NCBI GenBank assembly: GCA_947383275.1
Contig: CANDCW010000002.1
Location: 22,060-86,059, forward strand
Reading direction: 5' to 3'
DNA from: an uncultured Bacillota bacterium
GTDB taxonomy: Bacteria > Bacillota > Clostridia > Oscillospirales > Oscillospiraceae
DNA length: 64,000 nucleotides
Shown here piece by piece: positions 42,419-49,641 of this stretch (position 1 is the first letter of the stretch; the number at the start of each line of letters is the position of its first letter). A model generated the notes under the pieces. The model made no database searches. It was not told where the DNA came from and worked only from the letters and a program-made list of their open reading frames with translations. The position numbers were made by a program, and so were the translations under genes.

Positions 42419-43264
42419 ATGACTCCCTTCTATTTCACCGAAAAGGACGTGGAGAGGCTGGAGAAGCAGGCGGTCCAGATCCGGCAGGACATCGTCTCCA
42501 TGATCCACGCCGCTAAGGCTGGGCATCCCGGCGGCTCGCTGTCCGCTGTGGAGATGGTCACCGCACTGTACTTCCATGTGATGAACATCGACCCCCAGAA
42601 CCCCAAATGGGCCGACCGGGACCGGTTTATTCTCTCCAAAGGCCACTCCTGCCCGGTCATGTACGCCGCGCTGGCACGCCGGGGATACTTTGATCCGGCC
42701 CTCCTCAACACCCTGCGGCAGTATCATTCCATCCTCCAGGGCCACCCCGATATGAACAAGACGCCCGGTGTGGACATGACGGCCGGTTCCTTGGGCAACG
42801 GCCTGTCTGTAGGGGTGGGCATGGCTCTGTCGGGCAAGCTCCATCACCAGGATTACATGACTTACGTTATGCTGGGTGACGGCGAGATCCAGGAGGGTAT
42901 GGTGTGGGAAGCGGCTATGGCAGCCAATCACCACGATCTGAAAAACCTGGTGGCCATTGTGGACTGCAATGGTGTGCAGATCAACGGCTGGACCAACGAG
43001 ATCATGACCGTGGAGCCGATTGCAGATAAGTGGCGCTCCTTCGGCTGGAAGGTGGTGGAGGTTAACGGGCACAACATGAAAGATGTGCTGACAGCCCTCC
43101 ACACAGCCAAAACCATGCGCCATCCCACGGCAATTTTGATGCGCACGGTAAAAGGTAAGGGCGTCTCCTTCATGGAGGATGAGAGCAAGTGGCACGGCGC
43201 GGCGCCCAGCGACGAGGAACTGGTCAAGGCTATCAGTGAAATCAAGGAAGGCGGTGTGGTATAA
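42419..43264 (+). CDS. Transketolase N-terminal subunit (thiamine-diphosphate-binding)
   Basis: This 281-residue protein is the first half of a split transketolase, which moves two-carbon units between sugar phosphates. Markers are KAGHPGGSLSAVEM, SKGHSCPVMYAAL, and the thiamine motif GDGEIQEGMVWEA...NNxx form (here VDCNGVQINGW). ATG at 42419 has GAAAGGA upstream. Its stop shares a base with the next start (TAATG), so the two subunits are made together. In this operon it probably serves a dedicated sugar-breakdown route. Confidence 0.93.
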   Translation: MTPFYFTEKDVERLEKQAVQIRQDIVSMIHAAKAGHPGGSLSAVEMVTALYFHVMNIDPQNPKWADRDRFILSKGHSCPVMYAALARRGYFDPALLNTLRQYHSILQGHPDMNKTPGVDMTAGSLGNGLSVGVGMALSGKLHHQDYMTYVMLGDGEIQEGMVWEAAMAANHHDLKNLVAIVDCNGVQINGWTNEIMTVEPIADKWRSFGWKVVEVNGHNMKDVLTALHTAKTMRHPTAILMRTVKGKGVSFMEDESKWHGAAPSDEELVKAISEIKEGGVV

Positions 43265-44202
43265 TGGGAACGATTGCAACCAGAATGGCGTTCGGTCAGG
43301 AGCTGATCGAAATTGCCAAGACCAATGAGAATTTTGTTGTGTGCAATGCCGATACCAAGACCTGCGGGCTGGAAAAGTTCGGCAAGCTCTTTCCGGAGCG
43401 CGAATTTTCCTTTGGTATCGCGGAGCAAAATCTGGTAGGGGCCTCCGCCGGCCTGGCCGCCTGCGGCAATAAGGTTTTTCTGGCGACCTTTGCGGTGTTT
43501 GCCTCCATGCGGGCATGTGAGCAGGTGCGTACTTTCGTGTGCTACCCCAACCTGAACGTTACCATCATTGGTACCCACGCCGGGCTTCAGGTGGGTGGTG
43601 ACGGAGCTACCCACGCCGCCATTGAAGATGTTGCGATTATGCGCGCTTTTCCCAACATGACAGTGGTCCAGCCTGCCGATGCAGTAGCTGCCAAGGCTCT
43701 GGCCCACGCCGCCGTGGACTTTACCGGTCCGCTGTATGTCCGGCTTCACCGGAATCCGGTAGCTGATTTCTACGATCCCAACACCTACAAATTTGAGTGG
43801 GGCAAGGCACACACCGTTGTGGACAACGGTACGGACATGACCATGATTGTATCCGGGATACTGTTGAAGAAAGCAGTGGATGCCGCTACGGCTTTGAAGG
43901 AACAGGGAATCAACGTCCGGGTGCTGGATATGGCCACCATCAAGCCTCTGGACGCGGAGGCCGTTATCAAGGCCGCCAAGGAGACCGGCGCCATCATGAC
44001 CATTGAGGACCACACTATTTTTGGTGGCCTGGGCAGCGCAGTATCCGAAGTTGTGGTGCAAAACTGTCCCGTTCCCATGGAGATCGTGGGTATTCAGGAC
44101 CGCTTTGGCGAATCCGGCGACCCGGAGCTGATCTACCGGGACCACGGAATGGACACCGAGTCCATTATCGCTAAGGCCAAAGCCCTGGTGGGCCGCAAGT
44201 GA
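43264..44202 (+). CDS. Transketolase C-terminal subunit
   Basis: This 312-residue protein supplies the pyrimidine-binding and C-terminal domains of transketolase. FSFGIAEQNLVGASAGLA contains the catalytic Glu that activates thiamine. THAGLQVGGDGATHAAIED and MATIKPLDAEAV are further family blocks. It is adjacent to, and overlaps by one base, the N-terminal subunit gene. Confidence 0.93.
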   Translation: MGTIATRMAFGQELIEIAKTNENFVVCNADTKTCGLEKFGKLFPEREFSFGIAEQNLVGASAGLAACGNKVFLATFAVFASMRACEQVRTFVCYPNLNVTIIGTHAGLQVGGDGATHAAIEDVAIMRAFPNMTVVQPADAVAAKALAHAAVDFTGPLYVRLHRNPVADFYDPNTYKFEWGKAHTVVDNGTDMTMIVSGILLKKAVDAATALKEQGINVRVLDMATIKPLDAEAVIKAAKETGAIMTIEDHTIFGGLGSAVSEVVVQNCPVPMEIVGIQDRFGESGDPELIYRDHGMDTESIIAKAKALVGRK

Positions 44203-44226
44203 TATTTGGAAAAGGGGTACGCAGCC

Positions 44227-44637
44227 ATGGATATCGGGTGCTGTGTGAATATGCTGCCCAAGGAGCCCAATAACCGTACGGAAACAAACATGCTTAATAC
44301 ATTTTTTGATGTGGTTGCTCTGGCCAAAGCGGTAAACCATCCCAATGTCCGCTGCCTTCAAGATTATTACCATCTGAAAATGGAAAATGATACTGTAGAC
44401 AGCTTGTTGGAGTATGGAGAGGAGTTTTTAGTTCACTCCCACTTTGCCAGGCTGGAGGGCCGCAGTTTTCCAAAAAATGTGACAGAGGACGAGTATTATC
44501 CAATTTATTTTAAAGCGCTGAAAGACATTGGTTATAAGGGCGGCGTAAGCATGGAGGAATTTCCCGCCAGTCAAAGCAGCTTTGCCCAGGAAGCAAAGAT
44601 TGCTTGTGAGTTTCTGAGAAATGCTACTCAATCATGA
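44227..44637 (+). pseudogene. Sugar phosphate isomerase/epimerase with internal deletion
   Basis: This 136-codon frame begins like a TIM-barrel epimerase (MDIGCCVNMLPKE) but jumps after about 15 residues to the C-terminal half of the fold: VRCLQDYYHLKME, FLVHSHFARLEG, and YKGGVSMEEFP, which bind metal and sugar phosphate. Intact family members have about 270-290 residues, so around 130-140 residues of the barrel are missing without a frameshift. A barrel lacking its first strands should not fold. The ATG is 24 bases after the transketolase gene. It is probably an inactive remnant; a second, intact epimerase is downstream. Confidence 0.7.
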
Positions 44638-44668
44638 TCTCATAAAAATTGAAAGGACGTGTGTTTCT

Positions 44669-45346
44669 ATGTCAGCTCCTCATGTCTGTATTCTCCAGAC
44701 CAGCTTTGCCAAGAGGGAGGACACTGTGGCCTTTTTGAAGGAAAAGGTCCCCGGCGTCCGGGTGGAGTTCATCACCGACAGCACTCTGCTCTCTGATGTC
44801 CGGGCCAACGGCGGTCCCACCCAGGCAGTCATTGACCGGATGACCCTCTATGCCAAGGCAGCGGAAATCTCGGGCGCGGACCTGATTGTCAATTCCTGCT
44901 CCACGGTGGGCGAGGTGGCGGATATCTATGAGAAGGAAGTCAGTATTCCTGTCATGAAGATTGATCTGCCAATGGCAAAGGAGGCGGTAAGCCTGGGTAC
45001 GAAAATAGCCCTCATCGCCACCCTGGAAACTACCTTGGGGCCCAGCCAGCGTCTGATTGAAAAGGTGGGCGCGGAGCAGGGAAAGAAGATGGAATGTACT
45101 CAGTTCCTGCAAAATCCCGCTTGGGATGCCCTTCAGGCCGGCCACCCCGAGGAGCACAACCGCATCCTGATGGAGAGCATCCGGGAGTTGGACAAGCAAG
45201 GCTATGACGCTATTGTTATGGCTCAGGTGTCCATGCGGGCTCTGCTTCCCGATCTGAAAGATGTGAAAACACCCCTGTTGTGCAGTTTCTTTACCGGCTA
45301 CGGCGCCATTGCCGATAAGCTAAATGAAATTGCCGCGCAGAAATAA
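44669..45346 (+). CDS. Aspartate/glutamate racemase superfamily protein
   Basis: This 225-residue protein belongs to the Asp/Glu/hydantoin racemase superfamily. The first catalytic Cys region is SGADLIVNSCSTVGEVADI and the family's VMAQVSMRALLPDL block follows, but where the second Cys is usual the motif reads MAQVSM, so a Ser may replace it. ATLETTLGPSQ is typical. It may be a racemase, maleate isomerase-like or decarboxylase relative. It lies in the transketolase operon, so the substrate may be a sugar-derived acid rather than an amino acid. ATG at 44669 follows AAAGGA. Confidence 0.82.
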   Translation: MSAPHVCILQTSFAKREDTVAFLKEKVPGVRVEFITDSTLLSDVRANGGPTQAVIDRMTLYAKAAEISGADLIVNSCSTVGEVADIYEKEVSIPVMKIDLPMAKEAVSLGTKIALIATLETTLGPSQRLIEKVGAEQGKKMECTQFLQNPAWDALQAGHPEEHNRILMESIRELDKQGYDAIVMAQVSMRALLPDLKDVKTPLLCSFFTGYGAIADKLNEIAAQK

Positions 45347-45352
45347 ATCCGA

Positions 45353-45387
45353 GACGCCGCGCAAGGCACTGGTGCGGCGTCCTTTTT
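45353..45387 (+). terminator. Terminator-like hairpin inside the transketolase operon
   Basis: GACGCCGC (45353-45360) pairs with GCGGCGTC (45374-45381), followed by CTTTTTT. It lies between the racemase and the epimerase, so the last gene may be expressed only by read-through. Confidence 0.75.
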
Positions 45388-45406
45388 TATAAGGAAGGTA
45401 TTTTTG

Positions 45407-46225
45407 ATGAACCATATGTTTTCGCTGGCTTATTTGACGGTCCCTGGAACTCACCCCGCCGATCTGGTGGAGTTGGCTGCAGCCTGCGGCTACAACGGAG
45501 TCAGTCCTCGTTTTATTTCTATGCGCCTGCCTGGCGAACCGGATTTCAGTCTGGAAAATGAAGGCGTCTACCTCAGCGTTCGGGATGCCTTGGAACGCAC
45601 CCATATCCCACTGATGGATATTGAGCTGGCCAGAATCGGAGATGGGATTGATGTACTGTCCTACGAAAAAAACATTGCCCGGGCCGCTGAGCTGGGGGCA
45701 AAGTATATCATCTCCAGCGTCTGGACAGAGGATCATGTCTTTGCGCTGAATGAGATGAAAAAGCTGTGCGATTTGGCGGAAAAGTATCAGCTCCTCGTTA
45801 ATCTGGAATTTATGTCTTTCTCAGGCATCCGCACGCTGGACGAGGCTGAAAACATGATCCGGGCTGTTGGCCATTCCAACCTGAGATTAATGATTGACTG
45901 CCTCCACGCCCACCGGGCCGGTGTAACCCAGTCTATGCTGGAGGCAGTACCGCAGGAAAAATTTGGATTTGTCCACCTCTGCGACGGCCCCGCGTGGATT
46001 CCTCCCGTAGACCATCCGGATATGACCGGAGTGGCCCGTTCCGGCCGCTTGTACGTTGGAGAAGGGGCGGTTGATATCGCGGGCCTGTTGAAAGGAGTAG
46101 GAAAGGTTCCTTACTATTCTATCGAGCTGCCGAACACGGCTGAGATGGACGCCCGGGGAAAATTTGGACATGCCAAGCGCTGTCTTGAAACCGCAAAAGC
46201 CTTTTTAGAAAAAAACGGACTTTAA
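45407..46225 (+). CDS. Sugar phosphate isomerase/epimerase (xylose isomerase-like TIM barrel)
   Basis: This 272-residue protein is a complete TIM-barrel epimerase. The barrel begins with FSLAYLTVP and contains MDIELARIGDG, the metal-binding acids in LVNLEFMSFSG, LRLMIDCLHAHRAG (Asp, His) and FVHLCDG, ending with YSIELPN. ATG at 45407 is used; AGGAAGG lies upstream. Together with the split transketolase and LysR protein it suggests breakdown of a carbohydrate or polyol. The exact sugar is unknown. Confidence 0.88.
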   Translation: MNHMFSLAYLTVPGTHPADLVELAAACGYNGVSPRFISMRLPGEPDFSLENEGVYLSVRDALERTHIPLMDIELARIGDGIDVLSYEKNIARAAELGAKYIISSVWTEDHVFALNEMKKLCDLAEKYQLLVNLEFMSFSGIRTLDEAENMIRAVGHSNLRLMIDCLHAHRAGVTQSMLEAVPQEKFGFVHLCDGPAWIPPVDHPDMTGVARSGRLYVGEGAVDIAGLLKGVGKVPYYSIELPNTAEMDARGKFGHAKRCLETAKAFLEKNGL

Positions 46226-46269
46226 GCCTTGGTTGAAAAATGACAAAACGCCCAGCGGAGGATTCAAAA

Positions 46270-46291
46270 ACCCGCCCCGATCGGGGCGGGT
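46270..46291. terminator. Bidirectional terminator, perfect 22-base palindrome
   Basis: A GC-rich perfect palindrome with A-run before and TCGTTTT after. It lies between the epimerase and converging phosphofructokinase genes. Confidence 0.8.
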
Positions 46292-46299
46292 CGTTTTCA

Positions 46300-47541
46300 T
46301 TATTTGGCCAGGACTTTTTTCAGGCGGGCAAAGCGGGGGAGGGAGTTCTCGGTAGGAGCCTGGGCGGCGCCCTGAATGAGGGGCAGTGCATAGTCGATGA
46401 AGTCCTGGGTCACACCGTTGTGATCAGCGTTGATCCACTCCATAGGAACCTTCTTCTCGAAGTTGGCTACCTCGGACAGATTGAACAGCTTGGTCTCGCA
46501 CTTGTAATGACCGCCCTCGCGGGTGCAGACAAAGCCCACCATCTTATCGGTCTCGCCGGCTACAGCGGCCTCCACAGCGGTCTTGCCAGCCAAGAAGGAC
46601 TCATCGATGTCGGTGCGGGAGGCCAGATGTGCGCCGCAGCGCTGGAGCAGGGACAGCTCAATGCCCCGCACCTTGGCGCCGGTGCGCTCCTTGACCACAT
46701 TGGCCAACAGAGCTGCCAGGCCGCCCAGCTGAGCATGGCCGAAGCCATCGGTGGCAGAGGTCTTGGCCTCAGAGACAAAGGTGCCATCGGCGTAGTGAAT
46801 GCCCTCGGAGACAGCGGCGATACAGTTGCCCTTCTCCTTATAAATGCGGTCCACGTCGGACAGGAACTTATCCATATCGAAGTCAACCTCGGGGAGGTAG
46901 ACCAAATCAGGGGCGCATCCAGCAACCCCAGCCAGGGCTGCCGCGCCAGCCAACCAGCCGGCGTGACGGCCCATAATCTCGATTATGGTCACCATGCCGG
47001 TGTCATATACCCGGGCATCCTTGTACACCTCGGCGCAGGAGGTAGCGATATACTTGGCGGCGGAGGCGAAGCCGGGGCAGTGGTCGGTGCCGAACAAGTC
47101 GTTGTCGATGGTCTTGGGCACGCCCATGATGCGGCACTCATAGCCCACCTTCTGCATATATTTGCTGATTTTGTTGCAGGTGTCCATGGAGTCGTTGCCG
47201 CCGTTGTAGAAGAAGTAGCGCACATCGTACTTCTTGAAAATTTCCAGGATGCGCTTGTAGTCGGTGTCGTCGGCGTCGGGGTCGGCGATCTTGTAGCGGC
47301 AGGAGCCCAGCTCAGAGGAGGGGGTGTTGAGCAGCAGTTCCAGCTCCTTGGCGTCCTCCTGGCCCATGTCGTACAGCTTATCGTTGAGCACGCCCTTGAT
47401 GCCGTGGGCCGCGCCATAGACCGCGGTGATGTCAGGGCTGTCCAGGGCGGTGCGGATCACGCCGTAGGCGCTGGCGTTGATGACGGAAGTTGGGCCGCCG
47501 GACTGACCGATAATCAGGGCGCCCTTCAATGTGTTGCTCAT
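46300..47541 (-). CDS. pfp: Pyrophosphate-type 6-phosphofructokinase
   Basis: This 413-residue enzyme phosphorylates fructose 6-phosphate. GGNDSMDT replaces the GGDGS of ATP enzymes, and PKTIDNDLF has Lys where ATP-dependent forms have Gly, both signs of pyrophosphate use. The substrate motif MGRHAGWLAG is intact. The reaction is reversible, which suits gluconeogenesis and the sedoheptulose route when transaldolase is absent. ATG at 47541 follows GGAGG. It has its own promoter and lies near the class II aldolase. Confidence 0.93.
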   Translation of the reverse strand: MSNTLKGALIIGQSGGPTSVINASAYGVIRTALDSPDITAVYGAAHGIKGVLNDKLYDMGQEDAKELELLLNTPSSELGSCRYKIADPDADDTDYKRILEIFKKYDVRYFFYNGGNDSMDTCNKISKYMQKVGYECRIMGVPKTIDNDLFGTDHCPGFASAAKYIATSCAEVYKDARVYDTGMVTIIEIMGRHAGWLAGAAALAGVAGCAPDLVYLPEVDFDMDKFLSDVDRIYKEKGNCIAAVSEGIHYADGTFVSEAKTSATDGFGHAQLGGLAALLANVVKERTGAKVRGIELSLLQRCGAHLASRTDIDESFLAGKTAVEAAVAGETDKMVGFVCTREGGHYKCETKLFNLSEVANFEKKVPMEWINADHNGVTQDFIDYALPLIQGAAQAPTENSLPRFARLKKVLAK

Positions 47542-47601
47542 GTTGATTACCTCCAAATTTAAAATATCCTTGGTGGAATGGGAAACTCTTTTCTCGCGGA
47601 T

Positions 47602-47630
47602 ATTATAGCAAAAATTTCCGGAGTTGTAAA
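47602..47630 (-). promoter_or_regulatory. Promoter of the phosphofructokinase gene
   Basis: On the minus strand TTTACA (47630-47625) and TATAAT (47607-47602) are spaced by 17 bases, a strong vegetative promoter. Confidence 0.8.
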
Positions 47631-47653
47631 CGGAAAGAATAGCTGACCTTGGA

Positions 47654-47682
47654 TTGAATTTTGGGACGGATAATGGTAAAAT
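47654..47682 (+). promoter_or_regulatory. Promoter of the DUF3784 gene
   Basis: TTGAAT (47654-47659) and TAAAAT (47677-47682) are separated by 17 bases and read away from the phosphofructokinase promoter. Confidence 0.65.
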
Positions 47683-47714
47683 CAGAGTGAAAAGCGGTGA
47701 TTGGAGGGGATACT

Positions 47715-48029
47715 ATGTTGCTGGCCATCCATGGAGCGGTCGTTGGGGCATTGGTGTTGCTGGGCATCATATTTTTGAAAGGAAAGGGCTCTTTTCTGAT
47801 TGCCGGCTACAATACCGCATCAAAAACAGAAAAGGAGAAGATTGATGAAAAGAAGCTGTGCACGTGTGTAGGTATGCTGATGTTTGCCCTGGCCGGCTGC
47901 TTCTTTATCGTGATGCTGAGCGATATATTCCATAAAATGTGGATTTTATGGCTGGGGCTCGGGTTGGTTTTTGCCGTAAGTATTGGTGGTATCATCTATA
48001 TCAATACCAGAGACCGGATCAAAAAGTAA
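47715..48029 (+). CDS. DUF3784 family small membrane protein
   Basis: This 104-residue protein has three membrane helices: residues about 3-20, 50-70 and 76-95. The short cytoplasmic loop with FLIAGYNTASKTEKEKID is the DUF3784 signature. Function is unknown. ATG at 47715 follows GGAGGGG. Confidence 0.85.
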   Translation: MLLAIHGAVVGALVLLGIIFLKGKGSFLIAGYNTASKTEKEKIDEKKLCTCVGMLMFALAGCFFIVMLSDIFHKMWILWLGLGLVFAVSIGGIIYINTRDRIKK

Positions 48030-48043
48030 AAGATGAAAAATCA

Positions 48044-48061
48044 TTCACAAATCTTACAAAA
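48044..48061 (+). repeat. 18-bp direct repeat, left copy
   Basis: TTCACAAATCTTACAAAA matches the copy at 48334-48351 in 17 of 18 positions. It lies just after the DUF3784 stop. A small hairpin (CTTACAA at 48053-48059 with TTGTAAG at 48069-48075) overlaps it. Confidence 0.8.
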
Positions 48062-48076
48062 GCAAAGCTTGTAAGG

Positions 48077-48105
48077 TTTACAGACGCCGCGTAATCTGAT
48101 ATAAT
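48077..48105 (+). promoter_or_regulatory. Promoter of the 56-residue ORF
   Basis: TTTACA (48077-48082) and TATAAT (48100-48105) are 17 bases apart. The start codon is 46 bases downstream. Confidence 0.82.
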
Positions 48106-48151
48106 TTGCTTATCAGTTTACCGGATTGGTCAAACGAAAGGAGATGTTACA

Positions 48152-48322
48152 ATGTCGGATAAAGAATTGGTCACGATGACAATCGAACATTATGGCGACC
48201 TGCAACGGATTAAGCAAGCGAACGGCGACCATGAAAACCCGGCCCTTGACTATGTGCTGAAACTAACGGTTGCCAAGCTGTCCTCTCTGGGTGTGAATGT
48301 TGAGGACATCACGCTGAACTGA
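48152..48322 (+). CDS. 56-residue protein of unknown function
   Basis: This short gene encodes 56 residues, acidic and apparently helical, with neither signal peptide nor membrane segment. The ribosome site AAAGGAG and the promoter are strong, and a terminator follows at 48348, so it is a complete expression unit. It is flanked by the 18-bp direct repeats. I do not recognise the protein. Confidence 0.75.
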   Translation: MSDKELVTMTIEHYGDLQRIKQANGDHENPALDYVLKLTVAKLSSLGVNVEDITLN

Positions 48323-48333
48323 CGGGGAATTTC

Positions 48334-48351
48334 TTCACAAATCCTACAAAA
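48334..48351 (+). repeat. 18-bp direct repeat, right copy
   Basis: TTCACAAATCCTACAAAA, one base different from the copy at 48044-48061. It ends inside the 5' arm of the terminator. The two copies are 290 bases apart. Confidence 0.8.
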
Positions 48352-48378
48352 CTCCCGCCGGACAAGCGGGAGTTTTTT
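48348..48378 (+). terminator. Terminator of the 56-residue ORF
   Basis: An 11-bp perfect stem (48348-48358 with 48366-48376) with a 7-base loop runs into a T-tract. Confidence 0.88.
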
Positions 48379-48390
48379 TCCGTAGGGCTG

Positions 48391-48418
48391 TTGCAATCTG
48401 GGGAAAATGTGGTAAAAT
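48391..48418 (+). promoter_or_regulatory. Promoter of the aldolase gene
   Basis: TTGCAA (48391-48396) and TAAAAT (48413-48418) are 16 bases apart, 32 bases before the start codon. Confidence 0.65.
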
Positions 48419-48450
48419 AAAAGGGACTTAATTATAAGGAGGTTATTCCC

Positions 48451-49419
48451 ATGCCCCTTGTTACTTCTACCGAAATGTTCAAGAAGGCCTATAACGGCGG
48501 CTACGCCATCGGCGCCTTCAACGTCAACAACATGGAGATCGTCCAGGGCATCACCGAGGCCTGCCGCGAGGAGAAGGCCCCTGTGATCCTCCAGGTCTCC
48601 AAGGGCGCCCGGGCCTACGCCAACCACACCTACCTGGTGAAGCTGGTGGAGTCCGCCGTCATTGAGTGCCCCGAGATCCCCATCGTGCTCCACCTGGATC
48701 ACGGCGACAGCTTTGAGACCTGCAAGTCCTGCATTGATGGCGGCTTTACCTCCGTCATGATTGACGCCTCCTCCAAGCCCTTTGCCGAGAACATCGAGAT
48801 CACCAAGAAGGTGGTGGAGTACGCCCACGACCACGGTGTGGTTGTCGAGGCCGAGCTGGGCGCTCTGGCCGGCGTAGAGGACGAGGTCAACGTGTCCGCC
48901 GAGCAGTCCCACTACACCCGCCCCGAAGAGGTGGAGGAGTTCGTCTCCAAGACCGGCTGTGACTCCCTGGCCATTGCCATCGGCACCAGCCACGGCGCTT
49001 ACAAGTTCACCGCCGCTCAGTGCACCCGCAACGAGCAGGGGGAGCTGGTTCCACCCCCCCTGCGCTTCGACATCCTGGAGGAGGTCGTCAAGCGCCTGCC
49101 TGGCTTCCCCATCGTGCTCCACGGTTCCTCCAGTGTTCCCCAGGAGTATGTGAAGATGGTCAACACCAACGGCGGCAAGATGCCCGATGCTGTTGGCATT
49201 CCCGAGGCCCAGCTGCGCCAGGCCGCTAAGAGCGCTGTATGTAAGATCAACATTGACTCCGATCTGCGCTTGGCTATGACTGGTACCATTCGTCAGTTCT
49301 TCAATGAGCACCCTGATAAGTTTGACCCCCGCGAGTATCTGAAACCCGCCCGGGCCAATATCAAGGAACTGGTCCGCCACAAGCTGGTGGATGTCCTGGG
49401 GTGCAACGGCAAGGCTTAA
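48451..49419 (+). CDS. fba: Class II fructose-bisphosphate aldolase
   Basis: This 322-residue zinc aldolase cleaves fructose 1,6-bisphosphate. Metal and substrate motifs are LHLDHGDSFE (catalytic Asp and Zn His), VEAELGAL, AIGTSHGAYKF and VLHGSSSVP. AAGGAGG precedes the ATG. Codon use is very biased towards GCC, ATC and CTG, as in highly expressed genes. It acts with the nearby pyrophosphate phosphofructokinase. Confidence 0.95.
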   Translation: MPLVTSTEMFKKAYNGGYAIGAFNVNNMEIVQGITEACREEKAPVILQVSKGARAYANHTYLVKLVESAVIECPEIPIVLHLDHGDSFETCKSCIDGGFTSVMIDASSKPFAENIEITKKVVEYAHDHGVVVEAELGALAGVEDEVNVSAEQSHYTRPEEVEEFVSKTGCDSLAIAIGTSHGAYKFTAAQCTRNEQGELVPPPLRFDILEEVVKRLPGFPIVLHGSSSVPQEYVKMVNTNGGKMPDAVGIPEAQLRQAAKSAVCKINIDSDLRLAMTGTIRQFFNEHPDKFDPREYLKPARANIKELVRHKLVDVLGCNGKA

Positions 49420-49432
49420 GTTCGTCCGGCTT

Positions 49433-49464
49433 ACAAAAGGGAGCGCCGAAGCGCTCCCTTTTGT
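49433..49464 (+). terminator. Terminator of the aldolase gene
   Basis: A perfect 14-bp stem (49433-49446 with 49451-49464) with a CGAA tetraloop ends in TTTTGT. Confidence 0.9.
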
Positions 49465-49550
49465 TATCTCAAAGCCGCAGGTAAACAAAAACTAGATTTT
49501 GTTTATCTAATGTTATTTAAGAGCGTGTTTTTCCAGTTGGATATACCCAT

Positions 49551-49616
49551 GTTAACTTTAGTTGACAAATTTCCAAGCGCGTTTGGTTGACGGGAGAGGG
49601 AGACAGTTGTTATAGT
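49551..49616 (+). promoter_or_regulatory. Promoter and possible operator of the XRE regulator
   Basis: TTGACG (49587-49592) and TATAGT (49611-49616) are 18 bases apart. A near-palindrome, GTTAACTTTAGTTGAC (49551-49566), lies 20 bases upstream of the -35 box and could bind the regulator. Confidence 0.55.
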
Positions 49617-49641
49617 TGGGACATCAAAAGGAGGTTTTCGT

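Noticed and set aside
46240..47562. 440-codon open frame on the plus strand
   Set aside because: It lies opposite the phosphofructokinase gene, whose motifs are certain. The protein is low-complexity Gly/Val/Ala/His, as expected from the complement of GC-rich codons.
48250..49488. 412-codon open frame on the minus strand
   Set aside because: Antisense to the class II aldolase and the 56-residue gene. It is a product of strong codon bias in the aldolase gene.
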